From Aplidium turbinatum (Eukaryota > Chordata > Ascidiacea > Aplousobranchia > Polyclinidae), in NCBI GenBank assembly GCA_918807975.1, contig OU964921.1, positions 46,898,498-46,962,497 on the forward strand: DNA of 64,000 nucleotides, read 5' to 3'. Every line of letters begins with the position of its first letter. Position 1 is the stretch's first letter. The position numbers were made by a program, and so were the translations under genes. The notes under the pieces are model-generated. The model was given only the letters and a program-made list of their open reading frames with translations, ran no database searches and was not told the origin of the DNA. This document shows positions 44,341 through 56,615 of this stretch, piece by piece.

Positions 44341-46780
44341 TTTGTTTCAACATTTGCAGAGAATGAGACAAAAGCACCGCAAAAAAACTATTTCAAGTTC
44401 TTTTTGAGCCACATATTTATAGTCTACACTTTTTCAAACGTACTGTCATTACTTGATATTGGAACTAAATCAAGCAAATTTTTTTTCACATTTACACTGT
44501 CGAATTTGGTTATGCATGATCAAGAAACACTTTGTATTTCATAGCACATCTCAGGAAGCTATTTATTCGTTTTTAACATTATTTCAACGTCTAAAGAGGT
44601 TGAATCGATGTAAAAAGTGTCTGATTTGCTGTCTGGGTAGCGGTTGAATACAGAAAAGTAAGGTAGCCTAATGGTGTCACGTGGTATTTGAACAACAACC
44701 TATCCAAAGGTAGTGACTTGCTTCGATAGGAGCTTGTTCCATTTTAGGCCATCATGCACTCCAAAAACAAAGAGCGTCTAAAACTCCTGACTGATAAACT
44801 ATGTCACGATGCATTCCAAAGTGATATGTTTCAATAATTACCAACAATGATCACTTTGAATGAAACAATTTTGCAAACAGTTGTGACAAAATGTAGTAAT
44901 AATAATCGTTTAGTCAAATCGTGTTGGTAGGCTCTAGAAGAGGTCGTTTGCCAAATGGAACTCCCGTTCTGAGTGACAAACTCAAAGTCGTGGCATAACG
45001 ATACAAAAAATAGAAAAAAAACTTTTTCAGGCCGAGTGCTATTGTCGTAAAAAAAAAAAAATCACTAAAGTGTTGACTTTTTCCTTGGGCAAAATTGAAG
45101 GTTATTGATATTTTAAAAATGCACGTTTGTGTCAAAATGATTGAAGTGTTTTTTTTCATGTTGTTAACTAGATTTGCAAAATAACGTTTTTTACATTTTT
45201 TTTCTAATTTGTTGGACATGCATTTTGTGTCAAGTTATTTATTACGCATTAGAAGATTTCTTTCTGTTCAAATTTTGAAATAGCATTTTAGATGCAGTTT
45301 GCGGTTGATGGCGTTACTGCAAAAGCCATCTTTTGTAATTGACACACATCCAAAAACAAAAGACGCATAAACTACTGCTGGCTGATAGACCACGTCACAA
45401 TACATCATAATGATGTTTTTCCGAACCGAAGACCCAGAAAACCAATTTGTCGTATATTAGTTTAGACGTCTGCAGACGTTGAACCAATGACAAAAAGTGA
45501 TTTGCTGATTTGAAACAAACTGATTGCTGTTTCCAATGTGCAAACATTTTGATAAAAAGTAATCAAGTTTTGGCCACAGCTTTCTGGTCCATTTAGGCTA
45601 CTATGGTCAATCAACTCACGTTGCAAATAACTTGTTTTGTGTAAAGTCTTGTTTGTGAAAAAAACCGAAGTAAAAACACAAAAATAAAGTAAGCTATATT
45701 TACAAAGTATTATATTCTTGAATGAACCATAGTTTTAAAAAAAAATAGTTTGAACAGGTTTCATCTGATAGAAACTATAATTGATATCATCGCGAAGGAT
45801 CAAATAGCTGCGAAAATCACTTCAAGCAATTCTTTGGGGTAATTTTCATTATGCAAACCAAGGTGAACCTCAATATACATATTTTTATGCCAAACGATAA
45901 AAATCGTTCTTTCTTTTTTTCAAGGACAAGGAAAACGATCTGTATAAAATATAATTCAATTCAACATATTTTCCTTATTTTGTCAGAGATGCATTTTGTG
46001 TAACAATGCTTTAGAAAAATTGCTGAGTATGGTATAGCGTTTGAGATGCAGTCAGAGAATACAACTCTATGGTTGATGGCGTTATTACAAAAGCCTATCT
46101 TTTGTCACGAAAATATATTCGAAAACAAAAAGGCACAAAAGTGCTGACTGATAGATTACGTTACGATACGTTACAAAAACGAGGCTTTGATTTCAGATTC
46201 TTTCAACCCAACAAACAACTTTGCTCCAAATGACACAAACGTCCAAATTTATGGAGAAAAAGATATAGGCCTACACCGCTTTGTGAAAATAAGCTTTTGA
46301 AGACCAACATTTGAATGAAAAGTTTGAAATTATTGAGTTGGTCCTAATAGTGTTTCTGCTGAGATAGATCAAAACTTTTCAATCCTCGGATAAAAAAATA
46401 ATTTTGTAAACTCTCAAGTAACTGCAAAATTACCATTTAGGTAAAGATTCAGTGATGATACAATATGCACAATGCTTGTCAAAGCACAGTAATTTAGCTG
46501 CGCGTGTTTTTCCACTAAAGCCAAGCAGTTTAGATAGTCTGTGTCAAGTTCTTTTCAGTATCCATCAATCTCTCGTTTTCATAAAACATTTTCACAACAT
46601 CCATAAATATTCATGTGAATATAAGTGTACAGGTACATGCAAAATTTTATTGGCGGGTCAAGAATGCACTCCTTGCTTTCCGACAAGAAATCAAGAAACT
46701 TACCACATCAGTTTGTTTGTTTTATGAGATAAACAGAGTTTTGTCAAGAATTTTCCTACTGCTTCTTGTTATAACCCATT
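44341..46780. repeat. Diverged long tandem repeats, non-coding
   Basis: Related blocks recur at about 44755-44830, 45345-45420 and 46100-46190 (GCAAAAGCC or similar, AAAAACAAA, CTGACTGATAR, ACGTYACRATRC), roughly 600-780 bp apart. Accompanying words such as GCATTTTGTGT and GGTTGATGGCGTTA are also repeated. They look like old tandem copies of one unit. Open frames here have no domain. CGTCTGCAGACGTTGAA near 45468 belongs to the dispersed palindrome family. Confidence 0.5.
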
Positions 46781-47154
46781 TACGGTCGGTGTCCTTTTAA
46801 AAGGACATCGTTTTGAATGCATCAGTATTGCATCATCTTATTTTGATTGAATCATTTTGGACTTGCTAGTAGTTGTTTAGGGTCTGTTTTGGAAGGTGTT
46901 GATAAATATTTGCGAACAACGTACTTTTTCTGAATTTTGTGAAAGTTTGAAAATTGTTGAAAAATGAGAAGAGCCCGATGAATTGAAGTGAGGAGGAACA
47001 TGCATGTTTTACTGCCTATTGGTAATAGACATGAATTATGTTTCTTCATAGTTTGACACTTTATAATATTGTGCTTCCTACTACACTTTAATTTGTGTAA
47101 GGTTTTGCTTCTTTTATTTGTTTATTTTGCTTTATATTTATTGTTGCCTTTTAA
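46781..47154. mobile_element. piggyBac-type ends abutting at one TTAA
   Basis: At 46797-46800 a single TTAA has a tip on each side: CGGTGTCCTT to the left and AAGGACATCG to the right, making a 24-bp palindrome. The tip sequence is that of the element 47155-48324. The stretch 46801-47150 lies between two TTAA sites and may be a small element. Confidence 0.5.
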
Positions 47155-48324
47155 AAGGACACCGGCCACATGGCCACATTTTTTTGGTTGTTTGTAACAC
47201 TGTCAAAGGATATTGAACATCGTGTAAAAGCAGCACATTGCGCCTATGGAAGACTAAACCATCGTGTTTTCAACAATCATGCTATATTTATCCGCACAAA
47301 ATTATGGTCCTCCAGGCAGTCGTTCTATCCACTCTTCTGTATGCTTGTGAAACCTGGACATTATACCGCCGTGACATCAAACGTCTTGAAAATTTTCAGC
47401 AGAAGAAAGAAACTGGGTCATATGCTAGGCACTCGTTGGGACAATTGTCTCACCAAAGATGCACTCCTTGATCGCGCTAGGTTGCCCAGTTCAGAAGCCA
47501 CCATATTGCAACACTGCCTTCGCTGGACAGGACATGTCATGAGAGGGACAACGAAGAGGGACAACTAGAGACAGGAAACCCCCTCCCTCCAGAAGACAAA
47601 AAATGAGATACAAAGATCAGCTGAAAGTCTCCCTCAACCATGCAAACATTGATCTGGATTCATGGGAAAACCTTGCTAGTGACAGATTACTCTGGAGAAA
47701 AAGATCTAAGGAAGGCAGGGAAGTTTTTAAAAAAAAGGATACAAAAAGCCCGAGAAAAACGAACACTAGAAAAGCTAAAACTACCACGTCACTCCCTCCA
47801 CACAATCCATACCCCCCATACAATGTGACTTTTGCCCACGTCTTTTCCATCATAGATTGGCCTCCAAAGCCATATATGACATCACCATCCAAAACCAAAT
47901 TCGATTTATTGACGAAACCAATGCTCGGTCACAAGCTGGAGCCAACGACTGTCAGTGGGGTATCGCTATGGTTTGTGCCGCCCGCGGCGGACCATGATTT
48001 TGCACCCCTGAACGCGTGAAGTAGGAACTAGCAAATAGAATTCGAGCCAAATCCGTTTCAAAAATATTTTTACTATGCTTTTTCGTTTAGGTTTAAAAAT
48101 ATTCTGCCGCTACAAGCTTCCTACCGGGGGGGGGGACTGCCTAATGGGGGGGGCACCCTCCCATTAGCTACGCCGATGGTTACCGTGAATATAATATGTT
48201 CAAAGTTCATACAATAACTTTGAAACGTCCTTCAAGAAAGATCTGACAAATTTCTACCGAAACAAACACCTTCTTATGTGAAGGTATCGCGAGATTTACA
48301 TTTGACTATGTAGCCGGTGTCCTT
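47155..48324. mobile_element. TTAA-flanked element, family AAGGACACCGG
   Basis: TTAA lies at 47151-47154 and 48325-48328, with inverted tips AAGGACACCGGCYACAT. It is 1,170 bp, with no transposase of its own. It contains a LINE 3' fragment and, at about 47954-48177, a possible hAT-type MITE (CAGTGGGGTATCGCTATGG against GGCGTAGCTAATGG). TTAA plus tip length point to the piggyBac superfamily. Confidence 0.72.
47220..47960 (+). mobile_element. LINE 3' fragment with zinc-finger tail
   Basis: In shifting frames it reads VLQAVVLSTLLYACETWTLY, RRDIKRLENFQQ, LGTRWDNCLTKDALLDRARL, ILQHCLRWTGHVMR, MRYKDQLKVSLNHANIDLDS, then CPRLF-like and HHP-like residues. This is the C-terminal end of a LINE with a C2H2-like tail. 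The last part matches 13711-13850. Several frame changes show that it is dead. Confidence 0.8.
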
Positions 48325-48328
48325 TTAA

Positions 48329-50216
48329 CTCGACCTGTTATCAGACGTGGTCAAATGGCCACGCCCTTCACTAGTTTTGAAATTTTATACAGAAGGAATT
48401 TTCCTAAAACGCTGATATTTCTTGACTTTTACTTTTTATCATTTGAGCATCGTTCAAACCTAATTTGGTTATTTTTGGAACACTATGTGGTTCACAATAA
48501 GCATTTTGTCACAAATAAGCATTGTTCAGAAATTTTGTCTAAATTCCTAGATTTTGGTAATCGGCATCGAAATGACTCATCGCCTCTGCTATTGTATACA
48601 CAGTGGCCGCAATCAACCGCGAGTCAAGTCATCAATCACACATTAAAACTAAGAACGAAACGCAATGGGACACATAGTACAATTTATCGTTTTATCTCAA
48701 TTCAGGCAGTTTTTGTTGCGTCATTGCAAGGCAAGTGAAGTTGACCAGTTTTTACAAAGATAAAACGTGTTCACAACATGAAAAGCAAACTTTGGCAACT
48801 AGTAATGATCCGTTACTTTAGTTTAGTATTTACACTTTGCTACTCCTGAAAAAAACAAAACAGAGCTAATCACAACCGAATCATCAACCACAGCCATCCA
48901 CAAAGCGTTTTGTACCATATGTGTAGACGACATCAGAGGAACAGGTTATTCCAAAAAAAGAAATAATCTCGGCAAAGTTTCTCATCGTTGCTTCAAATGC
49001 AACATGCCTTTTTGCACAAAGCACATGTTGAAACTATGTATGTTATTGCCATTCATGACATGTGCAGTTGAGAAAGAGCGATATTCCTGGCGTCAGCACT
49101 ACCTGACGGCTGACTGCTCACGACAGAACAGCAAGCATTGTGTTTCGCTAAACTGAATTTTTCATAACTCAACGATCATTCGATGTGTGTTGATCCAGAA
49201 TTGTGGCACATTTCATTTTGATTCTAGAAAACATTGTCTCGACATTGCCAGACTCAAGTTAAACAACCCAGACAGAAAAACCCGTCATTTTCATATTGAT
49301 TCAACGTCTGAAAAATGACGGCTTTTGCTATCTGGAAAATTTAGCAAAAAGCAGGCAACCCAGGCAGAAAAGTTGGCTTTTATATCGTTTCAACGTTTAG
49401 CTACATTGAAAAGTATCAAAAAGAAGCTTTTTTTCCCTTTGATTCTAAAACATTTTGGCAGGTTGAAATGAAAGCTACACTCTATGTTATGAAATGAAAC
49501 ACCTGACAAAACAGCTGACTGGAAATCGTGTTACCTATACTTCTAACCCAGCCAGTAAATCAACCACTTTCAACAATGATTCGACGTCTGCAGACGTTAA
49601 ATAAATGTAAAAAGGACCAATTTTGCTGGCTGGGAAAGAATGTGATAAACTAGAGTTATTTCAACCAGAAAATCAATGTGCCAACGTTGAATCAATGTGA
49701 AAAAAATGATTTGCTGGCTGGGATCGCTACAACTATTTTATGCTTTCATTCATCTTGGTTTATCATGAGAGATACTACGATGCTAAGCAGCCATGACCAC
49801 CTGCGGAGAAGCAATTCATCACAATAACCTCAAAACCGCTTGATGTAGTATGAATATGAAAAATACTGCATTTATTGCAGGAAAAAATAATTAGTTTCAA
49901 AATATTGTTGTTGAATGTTCACAAATCGTTAAAATTAAAATTCGAACGAACAAAATCGGACATAAAATGACTAAATGCCAGCAAAATTCGCGTTTTTAGA
50001 GCTTTTTTGCAACATATGTTTTCAGAATGCACAAACTAAACATTTGTTTTAAAAACAAATAATTAAAATATAAAATAAAAGCATTTAACTATGTGCATGC
50101 CAATTTTCTCAAATGTGCGATATTTAGCGGCTGAATTATAAACCAATAATCAGGGCGTGGCCAAATGGTCACGTCTCGTGCTTTTCGCGCGTCTTTGAGA
50201 CGAATACCAGATAGGG
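48329..50216 (+). mobile_element. piggyBac relic A with Cys-rich tail
   Basis: It shares the TTAA at 48325-48328 with its left neighbour and ends CCAGATAGGG before TTAA at 50217-50220. The tips are similar (CTGTTAT/CTGGTAT words, then TGGCCACGCCC on both sides). About 48858-49157 encodes a piggyBac Cys-rich tail: FCTICVDDIRGTGYSKKRNN, then HRCFKCNMPFCTKHMLKLC. The catalytic part was not found, so it is internally deleted. Repeats of the dispersed palindrome family lie at 49263-49730. The right 680 bp recurs inverted at 63555-64000. Confidence 0.75.
49545..49730. repeat. CCCAGCCAGCA foldback repeat, copy 1
   Basis: It starts CCCAGCCAGTAAATCAACCA, has the palindromic core GACGTCTGCAGACGTTAAAT, a middle TTGCTGGCTGGG, and ends ACGTTGAATCAATGTGAAAA and TTTGCTGGCTGGG. 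Shorter related pieces lie at 49265-49420, 45430-45495, 44555-44636 and 58415-58480. Confidence 0.7.
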
Positions 50217-50220
50217 TTAA

Positions 50221-50939
50221 AAGGTAAACAAAAAAATGCATCAAAAAAGTAAAAATCGTCAAATTTTTTTAAACTACTTCAAAAGTTATGGCAATACAAC
50301 TTTGTGGCTGAAATATTTCCTAAAAAGAGCAATGGGAACTTGTGGCGGCTTTTAATGGGATAAGTTAGAAACAAAATGTATTCGCCATAGAAAACAACGT
50401 AAAATTACATTTTTTTTAGCATAGCTTATTGGATGCTCTCTGAAAAATTCAAAGCAACTCAGATGTAATTAAAAGATTAATCAAAGCAACTCAAAACTCG
50501 AGTTTGCAAACAAAAGGCGGATTCATTACGGTTGAAAGCTTTACAACAAAACCAACTCATGAGATATCTGCGTCGCAGTTCCACGCACGGCTGCGTTCAG
50601 TAATCCTATTAATCCGTATAATTTGAAAACAAAAGGTCTAGCTACTAGCTAGCTAAAATGTCAGAGTATGTTATGAAAATCATGCCATATCTCTAAAACT
50701 ATAGACAATAGCAACATCATTTATAGCGGAATAAATACTTGAATAATTTTTAGGAAAAGTCAAGAAATTTCAAAGCTGTGGATCGCGTAGTTCTTTAATG
50801 ATATTGCTTTGAAAAGTACCAAGTCCCCACCGACCCAACACCCCACAGGAAATAGGGTTAATAGCACGAATTCCCATTAAAATACTATGGTTTGAAATTG
50901 GCGCGGGCAGATTATGCCAGCCCCAGTCTTAAAACGGTT
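50221..50939. other. Stretch ending in a piggyBac-type tip
   Basis: CAGGAAATAGGG precedes TTAA at 50858-50861, a piggyBac-type right tip with a GGGGTGTTGGGTCGG-like inner end. The left tip would be at the TTAA 50217-50220, but the sequence there (AAGGTAAAC) does not match. No gene. Confidence 0.35.
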
Positions 50940-52614
50940 AGCAAAATTTTCTGAACTGGTCAGTTCAAACACGAATTGGCTGAATTGGTCAGTTCAGACA
51001 CGAATTCACTGAATTGGTCAGTTCAGACACGAATTCGCTGAATTGGTCAAATCAAACACGAATTCGCTGATTTGGTCAGTTCAGACACGAATTCGCTGAA
51101 TTCTCAGTTCTGACACGAATTCACTGAATTGGTTATTTCAAACACGAATTCGCTGAAGTGGTCAGTTCAATGAATTTCACTGAAACATCCAGCTGAAGTT
51201 CTTACCTGTTCAGTGAACCACACACTGAAACAGTTCACTGAACCATTAAATGAAAGTTCACTGAACCATTCAGCTGAATAAGTCAGTTCAAACACGAATT
51301 CGTTGAAATGGTTAGTTCAGACACGAATGAGCTGAATTGGTTATTTGAGACACGAATTCTCTGAATATTGGTCAGTTCAAACACGAATTCGTTGAATTCT
51401 CAGTTCAGACACATATTCGCTAGACTCATCAGTGCAGACACGAATTTGCTGAAATGGTTAGTTCAGACACAAATTCGCTGAATTCTCAGTTCGGAAAAGA
51501 ATTCGCTGGACTTTTCAGATTAGCAACGGATTCACTGAACTGGTCAGTTCAGACAAGAATTCGCTGAATTGTTCAGTTCAGACACGAATTCTCTGAAATG
51601 GTCAGTTCAGACACGATTTCGCTGAATTCTCAGTTCGGAAGCAAGTTTGCTGGATTCGTCAGTTTAGACACGAATTTGTTGAATTGGTTAGTTCAGACAC
51701 GAATTCTCTGAAATGGTCAGTTCAGACATGAATTCGCTGAATTCTCAGTTTGGAAACGAATTCGCTGGATTTGTCAGTTCAGACACGAATTTGCTGAATT
51801 GGTTAGTTCAGACACGAATTCGTTGAATTGGTCAGTTCAGACATGAATTCGTTGAATTGGTCAGTTCAGACATGAATTCGCTGAATTGGTCAGTTCAGAC
51901 ACCAATTCTCTGAAATGGTCTGTTCAGAAACAAATTCGCTGAATTTGTCAGTTCAGACACGAATTTGTTGAATTGGTCTGTTCAGACACGAACTCGCTGA
52001 ATTGGTCAGTTCAGACACGAATTTGCTGGATTGGTCACTTCCGACACGAATCCGCTGAATTTGTCAGTTCAGACATGAATTCGTTGAATTGGTCAGTTCA
52101 GACACGAATTTGCTGGATTGGTCACTTCCGACACGAATTCGCTGAATTGGTCAGTTCAGAAACGAATTCGCTGAATTGGTCAGTTCAAACACGAATTCGC
52201 TGGATTGCTCAGTTCAGACACGAATTCGTTGAATTGTTCAATTCAGACACGAATTCGTTGAATTGGTTAGTTCAGACACGAACTCGCTGAATTGGTCAGT
52301 TCAGACACGAATTCGTTGGATTGGTCTGTTCAGACACGAATTCGCTGAATTGGTCAGTTTAAGCACGAATTCGTTGAATTCTCAGTTCAGACACATTTCG
52401 CTGAATTGGTCAGTTCAGACACGAATTCGCTGAATTGGTCAGTTCAGACACTAATTCGTTGGATTGGTCTGTTCAGACACGAATTCGCTGAATTGGTCAG
52501 TTTAAGCACGAATTCGTTGAATTCTCAGTTCAGACACATTTCGCTGAATTGGTCACTTCAGACACGAATCTGCTGAATTGGTTAGTTCAGGCACGAATTC
52601 GCTGAATTGGTCAG
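50940..52614. repeat. 29-bp satellite array, block 1
   Basis: About 58 copies of a 29-bp unit, GAATTGGTCAGTTCAGACAC then GAATTCGCT, each with an EcoRI-type GAATTC. There is considerable divergence, and a disordered patch near 51170-51290 is rich in TTCACTGAACCATT. A local 143-bp higher-order repeat is seen at 52316-52555. The peptide frame at 51973-52290 is an artefact. Confidence 0.97.
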
Positions 52615-53340
52615 TAGGGTGGCTCGTTTTTAAACTTTTTTTTTAAATTTACTTGGGGTAGTGGGGAAATGGTGCCAATGAGTGATAAAACAATCATGAC
52701 AAAATTTGAGATTCGTAAAAAATTGTCCTCAGCCTCCTCATGGGGCCCAAAAATAAAAAAATGGGGTCAAAAACGCAAATTTTTTCAAAAATATTTTTAG
52801 TTTGGGTAGATACAATATTGTTTAGATATATCTAAATAACCTAAAGAAAAAAATTGAAGTCATTTGAACTATTCCTTCAGTTTCTGAAAATTTTCATTTT
52901 GCTGAAAATTTCGCATTTTTGTTTGTGGTTACATAACTACAAACTTTGTCATTTGGGGTTCCGATACAATTATGAGGCCTCCATTTGTTTCTGTGCTTAG
53001 GCAATTATACAACGTAGAAATTACGCATGTAAAGCTCGCATAAGCTACACACCACGAAACACCGGTGTCTATCGTTGTCAATTCTTGCTACAATAGCTGC
53101 TGACAAACATTTATTGTTACTATAAGCTTATACCTTGTTTTGACCGCTTTTAGCTCAATTGCCTAACGGGTCAACCTATTGATAAAGACGTAGGCTATAG
53201 CCTATGGGCACACACTTCGCAGTTGCCCAAACTCATCCAATAAAAACTGAATTTCTGCACAAGTTTGGTGATTACTTTAGATATGAAATCGAAGCTAATT
53301 TTTAATCTTTTTTTCCGACCACAGAAGGATTTCAATTATT

Positions 53341-53451
53341 TGTTTGTTTAGTATCTTTGCCGAGACACAGCCGCAAACTCTGGAGCGGTGTCGAACCAAC
53401 GTCCTTTGCGAACATCGCGCAAACGTTTTCACCACTCAACCATGCAGTCGC
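53341..53451 (-). repeat. SINE family II, head part
   Basis: On the minus strand it reads GCGACTGCATGGTTGAGTGG, GGTTCGACACCGCTCCAGAG and GCGGCTGTGTCTCGGC, matching the head of 28559-28789. It is truncated after the B box. Confidence 0.8.
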
Positions 53452-53549
53452 TATATTACTATTAATTGTTTGTACTTAATTAAAGTTTTATAATGTTAAA
53501 AAGTTTGCTAAAATTTTAGACAACAGTGAGTAGGCTAATAATTTTAACT

Positions 53550-56500
53550 GTTTGAAGGTTGGGGGGGGGCTGTCAATTCAACTTTTTTGCATCAACAGTT
53601 GTATCTCTAAAACCACTGAGGCTGCGACTATGAGATTTCTTGACTTTTCCTAACTTTCATTCACCTCTATTGAGCTGAAATTTTGAGCGAATGAAGGTTA
53701 TAAATTGAGAGATATAAGGCATTTCTCAGCACATCCTCTGAAATATTTCATATTTTATTGTTCAAAATTTTCCCACCAGCTGGATGAAAGTAATTAATTT
53801 GGCCCATGTCTCGTTAATCCTAACTGCTTCACAGCGTGAAGGAAATTGACAGCATGCGTGGACCTTTTGTTCTCACCACGGCTTATAAGCGACGTCGATA
53901 CAAGAAAAGCTTCAACTTTGATACGATGAGTTACCGTCGCTTGCGGTTGAAATTGCGTAAAATTAAACATAAGACTTGGTGCCAATGCATCTAGAGCGAG
54001 AATAGTTTTTCGCAGACAATTATGTCCTTTCAATCAAACAAAGCATAGGCTACAACGTTATTGCCTACTATAGAAGCTGCTCTGTAACATATTATGATTT
54101 TGGTTTCAAATCTTTCCTTTTGTCCGACACACTATCAAAAGCAGAAAAGGCGTCGATGTTCCCAAAGCTTCTCACATATACTTGTAAACATTTATTTCCA
54201 AGTCGACATGTAAAGATTTGAAATGCAATACGCTTCTCATTTGTGTAGGATAAACCAGAACATCACGCTTTTGTGAAAAGGACGATCGTTCCACCACGTT
54301 TATACGTGATGCAGCTTAGTTGAATCAATATATTCGAGGCTTCTTGTACCAGGTTCACTGTCACTGATAAACTAAACCGCGATGCAGTACCTCGCAAAGC
54401 AATTGTAGCGTAACATTTCCATGTGCTATAACTCGTCATAAATTGTGAAAACTTGTGTATTTACTTGTCAAGTTGTCTCATGTGAAATATAAGTTTGCAT
54501 AGCAATGTCACAATGAAATCTTATCTCCGTTTACCAAACTAAAGATATGAACTTATGCGACGTCTTGCAACGTTGAATCGACGGAAAGGCGGGTAACTGC
54601 CAAACTGAACTGAGAATGCATGAAAGAAATCGTTTATTATCGAATGGACGTGACGTCAGAAAACGATGAATCGACATAGGCTAGCGGCGAGAGATATTTT
54701 AGTTAGATAATGACACGCGGCAGCGCGTTTACATTGAATAAAAATACCTTTATTTTATCCATTTCTATTTCCATTCTTCCTAGTTTCGTCTCACAATGAC
54801 AAACAAATGAAGTTACGCATATTTACTAAATTATTCAATAAACAATAATGCATCATCCAGCATTATGTCAGCGCTGATTGACTAGACATATTCACGAGTT
54901 GTGTGAGAATTGTATTCGATTAATCGCATTATTTATTGTAGGTAACACCTGCAAAAGTAATTGCAGACTCTGCCTTCATAAGTGTAGTTTAGAAGTAGCC
55001 ATCTCATATTGAGCCAATCCAATCAATGTAAAATAGAACGCTTTTACTTGATAGCACGTGTGATATATAGGTTTTATCTAACAACTACTTTCAGTTACAT
55101 TGAAAGTGAATGAGTAAGCATTATGCAGTCTGTGACAAGGACTGGAAATGTATAATCAGAAAATATAATATCATAAAGTATATTGCGTTATGTACATCTA
55201 GTAATTTTTATGAACATGGTATCATTTTGCAGGCAGGCGTTTTTATAGAGATACAAACTTATTCCATAGTTTGATTTATGGCACTTATCCAACTGTTTCA
55301 TAATGCGAATAGCTGTTTTAGTTGAATTTAGAAAAAAATATAACTTATAACCGCAGACAGATGCAACTTTTTTCATGCTTTAGGCAATCGGCAGTACGGT
55401 GAACTATAGTGGTACATAACATAACCCATATGCGGGGTAATCGCAAGGGTCAACCCAAGTAATGGAAAGGTTCTTTTTGAATTATGGTGATGGAATTCTT
55501 GTAATGCTATTGAACTTCATCTTTTTATGAAAAACTTATATTGTTTGCATTTGCAAGAAATATCAAACTTTTGGATTTTTTTTATCACTGAACTGTCCGT
55601 TAGTAGAATGTTTCTTTATTACCTTAGTTAGGCCTATTGGTAAGTCAGGAAAGTATTTGTTGATGTGACATATGAGGATATTGTAAGAGACCGAGTTATT
55701 TTGTAAATAGTATTTGATTTTTGGACACCATCAAAATTTTCTCACAATACACAAATGCGCATCGAGATATAGTGCTCACAGTTTGGAAAAGTTAGATTGT
55801 GATAATTACAACTTGCCTGAGTAGGCCTACAGCAAGGGACAATCAAAATAGATGAAACCGCATTCATGGTAATATAGACGTTTTGCAAACTGCTCTTTTC
55901 GTTTTCAATATAATAACAAGAATGACAGCTTATTTTCACTAAACATATAAACAAATATCAAAAATTATGAATGAACAGCGCATCTATATTTTTCGGTTTA
56001 GGTTCAACAATGCATTCTAGCCGTCAAAATGATGGAATATTTGGTAATTTTGTTGAGACATACCATTGCCCAATCGTTGAATTTACATCAGAGATAATTT
56101 TATTAGATAGATTATCAGTTTCATGCACATGGTTTCATTCAGCGTTATAATGTTGTTTTTCAAGCCACGTGGCGTTCATGGTCATAACGCAACATTGCAG
56201 AAACAGCCAATATTGATACCAGGTAGGCCTACTAATTATTACGCCGCTTTCGTCGAATCTACGTCGCTAAACGACGATATTGTGCAAACGCCTGTTGGAT
56301 TTCCCTTCTACGTGTAGTTTATCATAAACGTGAAGCATTGCTCAAAAAGCTAATCTGAATCACCATAGATAACCATAGCATTCATATAGTTTCATCATCA
56401 GTAAATATGTAAAGTGCACTTCACAATTTTTAACAACGGTCTGACAATTTATTATATTGCAAAGTTTTGATTTATTCTCGATTTTTATAATTCTGTGTAA

Positions 56501-56615
56501 CAGTTTTTTTCTAACTAGTTTCTATGGGACTAACAATTTGTTTCATTATACATTTTCTTTAGTATTTCAACGACATTATTAAAAAAATTACGTCCTTTTC
56601 ACTTTTAAATAAAAC
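53550..56615. other. Left non-coding part of the piggyBac element
   Basis: Beyond the terminal 280 bp no gene was recognised. CGTTGAATCGACG near 54575 is a word shared with other places. The short frame 56123-56317 has no domain. Confidence 0.35.

Noticed and set aside
44179-44544. 121-aa plus-strand open frame
   Set aside because: It starts in the inverted terminus of the candidate 7.7 kb element and has no recognisable domain.
51973-52290. 105-aa open frame of repeated DTNSLNW-like peptides
   Set aside because: It is a translation of the 29-bp satellite; frame shifts follow from a unit not divisible by three.
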